DNA of 64,000 bases from assembly GCA_019113915.1 (NCBI GenBank), contig DXGM01000009.1:23417-87416 (forward strand), in the 5' to 3' direction. Source of the DNA: Candidatus Gordonibacter avicola (GTDB lineage: Bacteria > Actinomycetota > Coriobacteriia > Coriobacteriales > Eggerthellaceae). Every line of letters starts with the position of its first letter. Within the stretch, counting starts at the first letter, position 1. The position numbers were made by a program, and so were the translations under genes. The notes beneath the pieces were generated by a model that did not search any database, was not told the DNA's origin, and saw only the letters and a list, made by a program, of their open reading frames with translations. Shown in pieces: positions 34,825-42,686 of this stretch.

Positions 34825-35088
34825 TTACGCTTCGCCGGGGGGTTTGATGCCCAGGTGGTGGGAGACTTCGTTGGGCGAAGTGAGGCCTAAGTCTTTGCAG
34901 GCGCTGGCTACGCCGGGGGTGGCGCCGGTGGTGGCGTCGATGCCCGGGGGAGCGGCGAGTGGGGGAGCCTCGCAGGGGGAAACTTCCGCCGCATCAAGCG
35001 CTTTTGCCGCTTCGGCCCAGCTGGTGGCGCTGGTGACGGCATCGGGTGCGTCGTCCGCGCCGGAAGGGGAGTAGTCGTGCGCGCTCAT
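34825..35088 (-). CDS. 87-aa small protein with DxxTGAT motif (module 3)
   Basis: The ATG at 35088 overlaps the MFS stop as ATGA, so translation is coupled. Residues 51-57 read DATTGAT, an exact fit to the ApbE flavinylation consensus D-x-x-S/T-G-A-T. An earlier degenerate copy DAVTSAT sits at 16-22. A Cys and PPLAAPPGI stretch lies between, like the tail of the 71-aa protein at 19784-19999. The protein is Ala/Pro-rich, has no signal peptide or membrane span, and lacks the rest of the FMN-binding domain. Its coupling to the transporter suggests a job with the transporter or the Mo enzyme. Not a family I know. Confidence 0.62.
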   Translation of the reverse strand: MSAHDYSPSGADDAPDAVTSATSWAEAAKALDAAEVSPCEAPPLAAPPGIDATTGATPGVASACKDLGLTSPNEVSHHLGIKPPGEA

Positions 35089-36488
35089 GATGCTAGCGCC
35101 TCCGCACCTTCGGGCGCGCCCTCGCCGCGTGCAGCCAGCGCCTCTGCATCCTCCACAGCTTCCTCGTCCTCTTCGAACACCGGAGGCTTGGTGCACACGT
35201 ATATGATCCAGAGCACCGTACCCACGGCGGCGGTCACGGCGCAGAGCGGTGCCACGTTCGTCCACAGCTGGGCCTCGCCAATGACGTAGCCTACCACCGG
35301 CGTGCACAAGAGGTTCGAAATGCCCTGGAAGAAAATGATGATGGCCATGCCCACCGGCATGGTGACGCGCTTGGGCATGGTGACGGGTACCATCGACCAC
35401 ACAACCCCGCTCGTCCAGCCGCTTTCCAATCCCAGCAGCACCAGGTACCACGGCAGATACTCGTACGGAATAAGGAACGCGCCCACGTAGAAAAACGCGC
35501 AGAACCCCGCGATAATCACCATGATGTTGCGCTGACGCAGCTTCTGAAACTTACCCAGCAGAAACGCCGTCACAAGCGCCATGGGGATGGACGCCGCAAA
35601 ACCAAGCGAGGCCATGGAGCCGCCGGAAATGCCCGCCTGCGCCTGCGCCGCCGCCATATCAACGCCGGAGGCCAGCAAGCGTTCAAGTTCCACGCCCTGC
35701 ACGTAAGTGGGCACCCACGTGAGCACCGACAGTGACGTGAACATCAGAAAGCAGAACCCCAGGCCAAAGAGCCACATACGCTTCACCTTGAAGCCCTCAA
35801 GCGGAAGGGCGGCGGGGCGGTGCTGCTTCACGCCCGTCTCGCGCTCGCGGCGGGCGGCCACGCCGCGGCCCACATGCGGAACGCTCACGAACAGCGCAAA
35901 CACCACAAACGAGACCAGTGCCAGCACGTCGGAGAACCACCACCACGCGTGCCAGTTGTGCGGGTCGCCGGTGAGCGCCAGCGCCACGGGCACACCAATG
36001 TTGTAGGCAAGCGTGCTTCCCACCACGTACCACAAATTCCAAATGCCCATGGGAAGCCCCGCCTTCTCGCGGGGGAAGTACATAGAAATGATGGTGGTGG
36101 CCACCACGCCCATCATGGCCACGCCGATGCCTTCAAGCACGCGCCCGGCAATAAGCTGGCCAAACGTGGCTGACAGCGCGCCCACAGCGCAACCCACCAC
36201 CATAAAGGCCAGCCCGAAAAGCCCCACGCGCTTGGGCCCGAAACGGTTGAGCAAAAACGCCGAAGGAAACGCCGTCACAATGCCGGCGATGGCAATGACG
36301 GACATGAGCCAGCCCGTCGTGCCAGGGTCGGTGCCAAAATCGGCCATGAGGGCCGGCATGAACGTGGGCACCTTAAACTGATTCATAATGACAATAATGC
36401 CGCAAAACAGCATGGCGAAGAGCACGATCCAGCCTTTACGCTGGCGGTTTTTCGCCTCGTCAGGGGAATTCTTGGACAAGTCGCTCAT
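35085..36488 (-). CDS. MFS transporter (module 3, intact)
   Basis: The 467-aa major facilitator has 12 membrane segments. It has the TM2-3 loop NRFGPKRVG, a Arg/Glu-rich central loop (RGVAARRERETG) and a 35-residue acidic/Ala cytoplasmic tail (FEEDEEAVEDAEALAARGEG). It is related to the module 1 transporter (shared NQFKVPTFMPALM versus NMFKVPPTMGLLM). The start ATG 36488 follows AGAAGGGAT. It is co-transcribed with the 87-aa gene (4-bp overlap). It probably moves the module's organic substrate or product; direction unknown. Confidence 0.88.
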   Translation of the reverse strand: MSDLSKNSPDEAKNRQRKGWIVLFAMLFCGIIVIMNQFKVPTFMPALMADFGTDPGTTGWLMSVIAIAGIVTAFPSAFLLNRFGPKRVGLFGLAFMVVGCAVGALSATFGQLIAGRVLEGIGVAMMGVVATTIISMYFPREKAGLPMGIWNLWYVVGSTLAYNIGVPVALALTGDPHNWHAWWWFSDVLALVSFVVFALFVSVPHVGRGVAARRERETGVKQHRPAALPLEGFKVKRMWLFGLGFCFLMFTSLSVLTWVPTYVQGVELERLLASGVDMAAAQAQAGISGGSMASLGFAASIPMALVTAFLLGKFQKLRQRNIMVIIAGFCAFFYVGAFLIPYEYLPWYLVLLGLESGWTSGVVWSMVPVTMPKRVTMPVGMAIIIFFQGISNLLCTPVVGYVIGEAQLWTNVAPLCAVTAAVGTVLWIIYVCTKPPVFEEDEEAVEDAEALAARGEGAPEGAEALAS

Positions 36489-36535
36489 GATTGATCCCTT
36501 CTCTCCGCGCAGGCGGGGATACAGGTGGAATGAAG

Positions 36536-36569
36536 GCGGCCCGGACGCGGGGTGTCCCGGCCGGGCCGC
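36536..36569 (-). other. intercistronic hairpin in module 3
   Basis: GCGGCCCGG (36536-36544) pairs with CCGGGCCGC (36561-36569) between the two MFS genes. It has no U-tract. Same class as the hairpins at 38121, 39251 and 39564. Confidence 0.55.
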
Positions 36570-36606
36570 TTACAAACGGTAGTGCTTCGTATTCAGCCGG
36601 TACTAT

Positions 36607-38104
36607 TTAGTGCTGAGCCGGAGCTTCGCTACCCTCGGCGGGCTTGCCAGCGGGAGCACCAGCACCCGCACCCGCACCAGCAGCCTGCTTGGACGGCTTC
36701 ACGCCAAAGCTCAAGATGCAGCCCACCACGCCAATGGGCACCAGCGCCCAGAACGCAAGCATCGGATCCACGTGAATGCCCTGTGCCACGGCTTCCTGCA
36801 CGGCCTGGCCAATAGCCGGACCGAAGTCGGCCGGGGTGCCGCCAGAGGCGAGCACGGCCTGCTTGGCCTGAATGGCCACGTTCGAGGCGGCCGTCAGACC
36901 CTCGTTGAACGGCGCCAGCGCGTAGCTGGTCACAATCTGGCCAGCGTACTGGCCCAGCGTCAAGAACGACAGGCCAAACGCAACGGCGGTCGCGCCACCC
37001 TTGAACACAAACGTCGGCACGAGCGGACGGCAGCATGCGTTCAGCATCATGTTGCCAATGCAGAAGAACAGCACGTAAGGGATGAAGAACTCGGCATGGA
37101 ACGCCAGCGCGGAGCAAATGGTCAGGCCCAAAATACCCACGACCACGCAGAGGTACTTCTTGGACTTCGGCGTCTTGTCGAGGATAAGGCCACCCAAGGG
37201 AGCCAGCGCGCCACACGCCACAATCAAACCACCCCAGAGACCAGCGGTGGTGGCATCCCAGCCAAAGCCACCCAGAGCCTCAGGCGTCTGCAGCCACGTC
37301 TTCAGGTACTGGCTAAACGCGTAGTTCATGTAGTTGAAGATGGCGAACATAATAATGAGGCACCACAGCTGACGGCTCTTGAAGAACTTCAGAACGGCCT
37401 TCAGCGGCTTACGCTCAGGCGACACCTGCGAGCGCTCGTCGCCCTTCGGGTCGCGAAACACCACAGCAAACAGAATGCCGAACACAGCCGCTACGGCCAC
37501 CCACACCCACTGCAGGTTCGCCATGTTGGAGCCCACCATATGGTACACGCCGTCGTTCACGAAGTTCGACAGGAAGATACCCACGGGAGCCCAGCAGGAC
37601 CATATTGCCATGGCGCGGCCGCGCGTAGCGTCCGGGAACCACATGGACACACACGTGGGACCAGCCACAACGGTGGTGGACAGGCCCAGGCCCAGAATGA
37701 AGCGGCCCGCCAAAAACACGTAGAAGTTGCCGCCCACAAAGGCCGCGCTCAACGCGCTACCCACAACCGCCGCGCCAATGCCAATAAGCGTGGTGGCCTT
37801 CGCACCAAACTTGCGCACGAGGATGGTGGTGGGCAGGGCCATAATCAGGGCGCCAATGGGCACCAGGCCCATGACGTTGGACAGCAGGCTGAAGTTCGCC
37901 GGATTCGCGAAGAACGCGTTGTTCTCGGCAAGCCAGTTCTTGAACACCGGGAACGTGATGCCGGGAAGCCACATCCAGGCAAACACGATGCCCACTGCCG
38001 CCAAAAGCGACACAATTAAGGCACGGCCAGGCGTATGAGGGCGTCTTCTCCACAGGCTTGGCTGCGGGAGCGCCGGCTGCGGTTGCAGCAGCAGGATTAC
38101 TCAT
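36607..38104 (-). pseudogene. MFS transporter (module 3) with an N-terminal frameshift
   Basis: ATG 38104 behind GAAGGGGAAC opens the expected start MSNPAAATAAGAPAAKPVEK. The long transporter frame begins one base out of phase and has no ribosome site of its own (first start GTG 38013). Removing one base from the CCC run at 38039-38041 gives KTPHTPGRALIVSLLAAVG, joining the two parts smoothly. The remaining ~468 aa are an intact 12-TM facilitator with an Ala/Gly/Pro tail (AGAGAGAPAGKPAEG). So this is a recent inactivation, a homopolymer sequencing error, or phase-type slippage. It is distinct from the MFS at 35085. Confidence 0.75.
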
Positions 38105-38120
38105 AGTTCCCCTTCTTTCA

Positions 38121-38170
38121 GACGCCTCCTTGCGGGCGTCTTGCACGGTGGCGGGGCGCGAGCCCCGCCA
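38121..38170 (-). other. intercistronic hairpins in module 3
   Basis: Two adjacent stems lie between the amidohydrolase and the frameshifted MFS gene: GACGCC/GGCGTC (38121-38140), and TGGCGGGGC/GCCCCGCCA with a GCGA tetraloop (38149-38170). They are GNRA-capped and GC-rich with no U-tract. Confidence 0.6.
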
Positions 38171-38176
38171 GGTTAC

Positions 38177-39235
38177 TTACAGGTTGAACAGCTTCGCCGC
38201 GTTGCCGCCGAGCATGAGGTCTTTTTCCTCCTGCGACACATCGAGCGCATTGATGGATCCCACCGAGCGGGCCATCCACTCGTAGAACACGGGGAAGGAC
38301 GAACCCAGCAGCAAGTGATCGGCGCCGCATACCTTCACGGCGCATTCAAGCTGCTCTTTGCTCCAGCTCATGGGGTGCGTCATGTCGAAGAAGATGTTGT
38401 TGGTGAGGTAGCGCTCGTACGCCTCGCGGTCCACGTTGGTGGCCAGGCGGTTCATGGCCTCCTTCTTCTTGACGGACACGTGGGGTGCCAGGATGTCCTT
38501 CAGCGCAAACCAGTTGCCGCCGAACATCGTGTGGATGAACTTGAGGTCGGGGAACTCGTCGAACATACCCGAGTACACCTCGCGGCCCACGGCGGTTGCC
38601 TGCACGTGGATGCGGCCCAGTTCGCGGCGCAGCGGCGTGTATTCGGCGAAGTTGCCAAACGCGTTCTGGCCGGGGGTGTGGTGAATGGCGCAGGGCACCT
38701 TCTTCTCGTTCAGCACCTTCAGGTAAGGCTTGAACAAATCGTCGTCGAGGAACTTGTCGCCGTAGCAGCAGGCGAACTGCACGCCCACCATGCCAAGGTC
38801 ACCGAGGCAGCGCTCAAGTTCGTAGATATCTTCCTTGCGGCCCCACGGCGGGATGACGGCGTTGGCGGCCAGGCGGCCTTCGGACTGGCGACACATCTCG
38901 GCGGCCTGGTCGTTTACGATCTTGCACATTTCAAGCGGCAGCCATTCCTGCCACACCGGCATGCGCAGAAGGGCAATATCCACGCCCACCTCGTCCATGG
39001 CCTGGATCTTTGTCTCAAGCGTGTAGTCGCCTTCCACGTAGTTCAGGATGTCGCGGCCATCTTCGGTGGCGAGCACAATCTGATCCTTCGCGCCGTCGGG
39101 GGTCTTCCCGCGGTAGGCCTTCAAACCCATGGTGATGGGCGCGGAATACAGAAAGCCGTTCAGCACCTCTTCGTTGGTGAACAGGTCGGTGGGCAGAAAG
39201 TGCATGTTGATATCGATAACCTTATTTTGAGCCAT
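38177..39235 (-). CDS. amidohydrolase-2 family protein with altered metal ligands
   Basis: The 352-aa TIM-barrel protein belongs to the amidohydrolase-2 family, which includes ACMSD and gamma-resorcylate decarboxylase. The N-terminal H-x-H is N10-M-H12 (VIDINMHFLP). HHTPGQNAFG and the central FIHTMFGGNW blocks are kept. The C-terminal GSDYP motif, whose Asp is normally catalytic, reads GSSFP. Two usual metal or catalytic residues are thus changed. ATG 39235 follows GGAGGAACC. Given the aromatic setting, a decarboxylase, hydrolase or non-metal variant acting on the same substrate is inferred. Confidence 0.78.
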   Translation of the reverse strand: MAQNKVIDINMHFLPTDLFTNEEVLNGFLYSAPITMGLKAYRGKTPDGAKDQIVLATEDGRDILNYVEGDYTLETKIQAMDEVGVDIALLRMPVWQEWLPLEMCKIVNDQAAEMCRQSEGRLAANAVIPPWGRKEDIYELERCLGDLGMVGVQFACCYGDKFLDDDLFKPYLKVLNEKKVPCAIHHTPGQNAFGNFAEYTPLRRELGRIHVQATAVGREVYSGMFDEFPDLKFIHTMFGGNWFALKDILAPHVSVKKKEAMNRLATNVDREAYERYLTNNIFFDMTHPMSWSKEQLECAVKVCGADHLLLGSSFPVFYEWMARSVGSINALDVSQEEKDLMLGGNAAKLFNL

Positions 39236-39250
39236 GGTTCCTCCTTGTCC

Positions 39251-39313
39251 GACGGGCACCTGCCCCGCGCCTCGGGCGCGTGGGCCACATGAGGAGCGGG
39301 GCGGCCGCCCGTC
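39251..39313 (-). other. intercistronic hairpin in module 3
   Basis: GACGGGC (39251-39257) pairs with GCCCGTC (39307-39313), with CCCCGC and GCGGGG continuing inside. It lies in the gap between the 67-aa gene and the amidohydrolase. Confidence 0.55.
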
Positions 39314-39319
39314 TGGTGA

Positions 39320-39523
39320 TTACTGGTAGATCGGGGTGACCTCGCCCTTCGCCATCTTTTCCATGTTGGCGGAGTTGCGTTCCTTCCAGTCGATGCGTCC
39401 CTGCTCGCGCTGGGCCTGCGTGACCTCACGGCTGAACTCGTGCGGCAGACGCACGTCAACGTTCATCAGGCGCTCGGCAATCTCGCCGCCGAAGTCGTCC
39501 GCGAACTGCGGTCTCGTGCTCAT
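39320..39523 (-). CDS. 67-aa hypothetical protein (module 3)
   Basis: ATG 39523 follows an exceptionally strong GGAAGGAGGGAACC site. The protein is short, charged and helical (FADDFGGEIAERLMNVDVRLPHEF; EQGRIDWKERNSANMEKMAKGE). It has no Cys, signal or membrane span. It lies between the ferredoxin and the amidohydrolase. No family is recognised. Good ribosome site and position support a real gene, perhaps a small subunit of the amidohydrolase or the Mo enzyme. Confidence 0.75.
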   Translation of the reverse strand: MSTRPQFADDFGGEIAERLMNVDVRLPHEFSREVTQAQREQGRIDWKERNSANMEKMAKGEVTPIYQ

Positions 39524-39563
39524 AGGTTCCCTCCTTCCCGCTGCTCTTTTTGCTCTCCTGTTG

Positions 39564-39645
39564 CGCCGCCCCGCTTATAAGGGGGCGGCGGCGAACAAGT
39601 GTGGTGGGGGCCCTGCCCGCGCGCGGGTGTGCGGGCAGGCAGGGC
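39564..39645 (-). other. two intercistronic hairpins in module 3
   Basis: CGCCGCCCC (39564-39572) pairs with GGGGCGGCG (39582-39590), and CCTGCCCGC (39612-39620) with GCGGGCAGG (39631-39639). They fill the 168-bp gap downstream of the ferredoxin gene. No U-tract. Confidence 0.6.
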
Positions 39646-39691
39646 GGGGTGGGTGCGCCGGCACGCGGTGCGGCGCACCTCGGGGCGTGCG

Positions 39692-40036
39692 TTACGCCTG
39701 CTCGATGGCCACGATCATCTGTTTGGGGGCATCAATCGAGCGCGCAAGTTCTTCCACGTCGCCCCAGGCGAGGCACTGCGCCTGGCAGTGCTGTACACAC
39801 GTGGGCTGCTTGCCCTTGGCCGTGCGCTCGGCGCAGAGGTCGCACCAACGCGTGAACTGGGGAATGAAGTCGTACTGGTAGTCTTTCTTGGACTCGTCGA
39901 TATGCAGCGGGCCCAGCTTGGTAATTTTCAGGCCGAACTCGCGCTCGCTGTAGCCGTGCTCCTGCTGGCAGGCCAGCACGCAGGCCTCGCAGCCGGTGCA
40001 GTAGTCGACGTCGACGAGTATTCCACGGTATGCCAT
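39692..40036 (-). CDS. 4Fe-4S electron-transfer subunit of module 3
   Basis: The 114-aa ferredoxin is paralogous to those at 19395 and 26332. The N-terminus MAYRGILVDVDYC leads into CTGCEACVLAC. CDLC and CVQHCQAQC give the second cluster. ATG 40036 is 28 bp after the Mo enzyme stop. It is expected to donate or accept electrons for the catalytic subunit. Confidence 0.9.
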   Translation of the reverse strand: MAYRGILVDVDYCTGCEACVLACQQEHGYSEREFGLKITKLGPLHIDESKKDYQYDFIPQFTRWCDLCAERTAKGKQPTCVQHCQAQCLAWGDVEELARSIDAPKQMIVAIEQA

Positions 40037-40064
40037 GTCTAATTCCTTTCCGTCGGGTTCTCGA

Positions 40065-42467
40065 CTAGTCGGCCTTGTAAATCTTGCACATCATGGCCTT
40101 GTAGTTCGAACCGAAGCCCGACACGCCGGCGTCAAAGGGCACCAGGTTGTTGATGTTGGATTCCAGTACGCCGAACAGGCCCTTTTGCTCGTCTTCCACG
40201 TTTTCCTCGGCGGCATCCTTGCGCTCGGGGAACCACCAACCGTGCTCGGCTTGCAGCACGCGCGGGTCGTAGGTGTCGTTGAACGAGGCCTTGTACTTGC
40301 ATTTGCCGTGCTTGTTCTCAAGCCAAATCCAGTCGCCCTCTTCGATGCCATTGGCGGCGGCGGTGTCGGGGTGGATGTACACGAGCGGGTCCGGGTGCAG
40401 GGCGCGCAGCTTCTTGATTTGGCGCTGCTCGGAGTGGAAGAAGTGCGGCACGCGCGCGCCGGAGGTCACGATGTAGGGGTACTCTTCCAAATCCTCGGGG
40501 GCGGAGTACGGGCTTTCCACGGGCTCCACGTAGCTCGGCAGCGGATCGAGGCCCGACCACGAGGTGTGGTGGAACACCATGGAGTAAATCTCTGCGCGAC
40601 CGGTTTCGGTGCGGAAGCCGGGCTGGCCGTCGGGGCGCAGGTCGCCGGTTTCGTACTTGCGGTACTTGAACTCGGGGTACTTCCACGTGGATTCGCGCAG
40701 TTCATCCCACGTAAAGCCGCCGTCTTCCAATGCGTAGTCCCACATCTCCTGCACGCTGTCCCAGGGCCAGGCGATGTCGTTGTTCTCAGGCTTGATGGCG
40801 TCGGTGAGGCGCTTGCCCAGCTCCAGGAAGATGGTGTTGTCGGGCTTGGAGTCGCCCACGGGTTCGATGGCCTTGTTGATGCAGCTGATGCGATACGCGT
40901 TCAAGCCGCCGAAGCCGTCGCGCTCTTCGTAGGTGGCCGCCGGCAGCACCACGTCGGCCAGCGCCATCATGGTGGGGGTCATGAACAGGTCGGACACCAC
41001 AATGAAGTCAATCTGCTTGTACCATTCCAGCTGCTGTTCGGCCTGGGCACCCATGGTGGCCAGGAAGTTGTTCGTCACAATGTAGGCCGCGCGAATGGGA
41101 ATTTCGCCGCGCTGCCACGCCTCAATGGTGGCGTTGGAGGACAGGTTCTTGAAGCCCACGGCGAACATGGGGTAGCGCTCCACGCCGATGCGCTTGGACT
41201 GCTCTTCCTCGGTCATGAGTTCATCCCAGCCCCAGGTGCCGGTCCAGTTCGGCTGCTCGATGCCCCAGCACGCGTCGCCCATGACGTTGCCGCCCGGGAT
41301 GTCCAGGTTGCCGGTGATGCACCAGAGCGCCGTGATGGCGTGCGCTGCCTGCTGGCCGCCCGTCTGCTGGTCAAGCGCCACGCCCCACTGAATGGCCGCG
41401 GGGTGCGAAGTGGCATAGGTGCGGGCCACGCGCTGCACGTCTTCCTTGGCAACCCAGGCCTTCTCGCACAAATCGTCAAGGTCCATCTCGGCCACGCGTT
41501 CGCACACGGCTTCCAGGCCGTATACCCACTTGTCGCAAAACTCCTGGTCGTAGAGCTTTTCGTCGCAGACCACCTTCAGCATAGCCATGGCCAGCGCGCC
41601 GTCGCCGCCGGGGCGCACGCGCAGCCAGTCTTCGCCCGCACGCGCCGCAAGCCACGTGAGCTGCGGGTCAACCACGGCCACCTTCATGCCGCGCTTCATG
41701 AGGTCGGTGATCCAGTGACCATAGAAGCCGTCGGCGTTGGAGTAGAAGGGCTGGTGGCCCCACACGATGCAGTACTCAGGTACCGTGTAGCGTGGGTCGT
41801 CGTAGCGCTGGGGAAGGAACTGTGAGCAGTCCATGACGCACGCGCCGCCCAGCATGCAGGCCATCGACGCAATACGGGGCAGGTAGCACGAGTTGCCGGC
41901 GAAGTACGGCACGCCCTCGTTCGGCGAGCCCACGCAGGCGTTCAGGCGCGTGACCTGGTGAATGTCGCGGCCCGTGCCCTGGCACATGGCAATTTTGTCG
42001 GCACCGTAGGTGTCTACGACGCGCTTGAATTCGCGCACGATAATGTCGTAGGCCTCATCCCAGCTGATTTCTACGAATGTGTCCTTGCCGCGGTCGGCGC
42101 GGTCGCGCTTCATGGGCTTGGTCAGGCGGTCCTCATGGTATACGTAGTCGGGGATGCACAGGCAGCGGCTGCACAGACGTCCCTGGTTGTAGGGGTCCTC
42201 CGGGTCGCCTTCCACCTTTACCAGCTTGCCGTCCTTCACGTAGGACAGGATGCCGCACACGTTGTGGCATCCGGGCGCGCTGCGCGCGGTGCCGCGAATG
42301 ACGGTCATGCCATCCTCTTCCCACGTCCAGGGAACCTTTGGGGTTTCGGCGGCCGGGATGGGCGGGCGCGAGTCGGTCTTCTTCGGCAAGCGCGAGCCGC
42401 GGCGGTACTTCTTTCCGTTGGTCTCGCTCCAGTGCTCCTGCACGGAGGCCTCGGCGGAGTCGGCCAT
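40065..42467 (-). CDS. molybdopterin-dependent oxidoreductase, dehydroxylase-like (module 3)
   Basis: The 800-aa catalytic subunit has a ~55-residue basic N-terminal extension (KKYRRGSRLPKK) that is not a Tat signal (no hydrophobic stretch follows). Fe-S ligands are GCHNVCG and LCSRC; the likely metal ligand is Cys in AGNSCYLPR. Further blocks: VVDPQLTWLAARAGEDWLRV and SGARVPHFFHSEQRQIKKL. The start is ATG 42467 behind AAGGAGG; ATG 42485 behind GAGGAAAG is possible. It leads the ten-gene run down to 32711. The pairing with an amidohydrolase-2 gene and two MFS genes suggests a multi-step aromatic pathway, possibly a dehydroxylase or transhydroxylase. Confidence 0.88.
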   Translation of the reverse strand: MADSAEASVQEHWSETNGKKYRRGSRLPKKTDSRPPIPAAETPKVPWTWEEDGMTVIRGTARSAPGCHNVCGILSYVKDGKLVKVEGDPEDPYNQGRLCSRCLCIPDYVYHEDRLTKPMKRDRADRGKDTFVEISWDEAYDIIVREFKRVVDTYGADKIAMCQGTGRDIHQVTRLNACVGSPNEGVPYFAGNSCYLPRIASMACMLGGACVMDCSQFLPQRYDDPRYTVPEYCIVWGHQPFYSNADGFYGHWITDLMKRGMKVAVVDPQLTWLAARAGEDWLRVRPGGDGALAMAMLKVVCDEKLYDQEFCDKWVYGLEAVCERVAEMDLDDLCEKAWVAKEDVQRVARTYATSHPAAIQWGVALDQQTGGQQAAHAITALWCITGNLDIPGGNVMGDACWGIEQPNWTGTWGWDELMTEEEQSKRIGVERYPMFAVGFKNLSSNATIEAWQRGEIPIRAAYIVTNNFLATMGAQAEQQLEWYKQIDFIVVSDLFMTPTMMALADVVLPAATYEERDGFGGLNAYRISCINKAIEPVGDSKPDNTIFLELGKRLTDAIKPENNDIAWPWDSVQEMWDYALEDGGFTWDELRESTWKYPEFKYRKYETGDLRPDGQPGFRTETGRAEIYSMVFHHTSWSGLDPLPSYVEPVESPYSAPEDLEEYPYIVTSGARVPHFFHSEQRQIKKLRALHPDPLVYIHPDTAAANGIEEGDWIWLENKHGKCKYKASFNDTYDPRVLQAEHGWWFPERKDAAEENVEDEQKGLFGVLESNINNLVPFDAGVSGFGSNYKAMMCKIYKAD

Positions 42468-42675
42468 GCTTTCCTCCTTTTCCATGTCTTTCCTCTGTTC
42501 TCGTCTCTGCGGTGAGTCGTTTCCGGCTCGGATCTTCGTCCTTGGTACTTGGGGCACTCGGGTCGCAGTTTCCGAACGCGCCCAGCATAAGAAGGCCGCG
42601 CGAGCCCATACCCCCCACACAGCATGACGGGGCCGTTTTCAGCATTCCGACCCGAGCGTTTTGGGTGATCATGCC

Positions 42676-42686
42676 ATTGGTATGAC
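42676..42686 (-). promoter_or_regulatory. candidate operator of module 3 (ATTGGTATGAC)
   Basis: This 11-mer differs at one position from that at 29156-29166. Here it is half of an imperfect dyad TCATGCC-att-GGTATGA (42670-42686). It is about 210 bp before the module 3 start and would suit a dimeric regulator. Confidence 0.45.

Noticed and set aside
34825..35451. A 208-codon frame covering the MFS 3' end
   Set aside because: Only the last 87 codons, from the ATG at 35088 overlapping the MFS stop, are likely translated; the rest is antiphase to the transporter.
40065..42467. Twin-arginine export signal on the Mo enzyme (KYRRGSRLPKK)
   Set aside because: There is an RR pair but no following hydrophobic segment or signal peptidase site.
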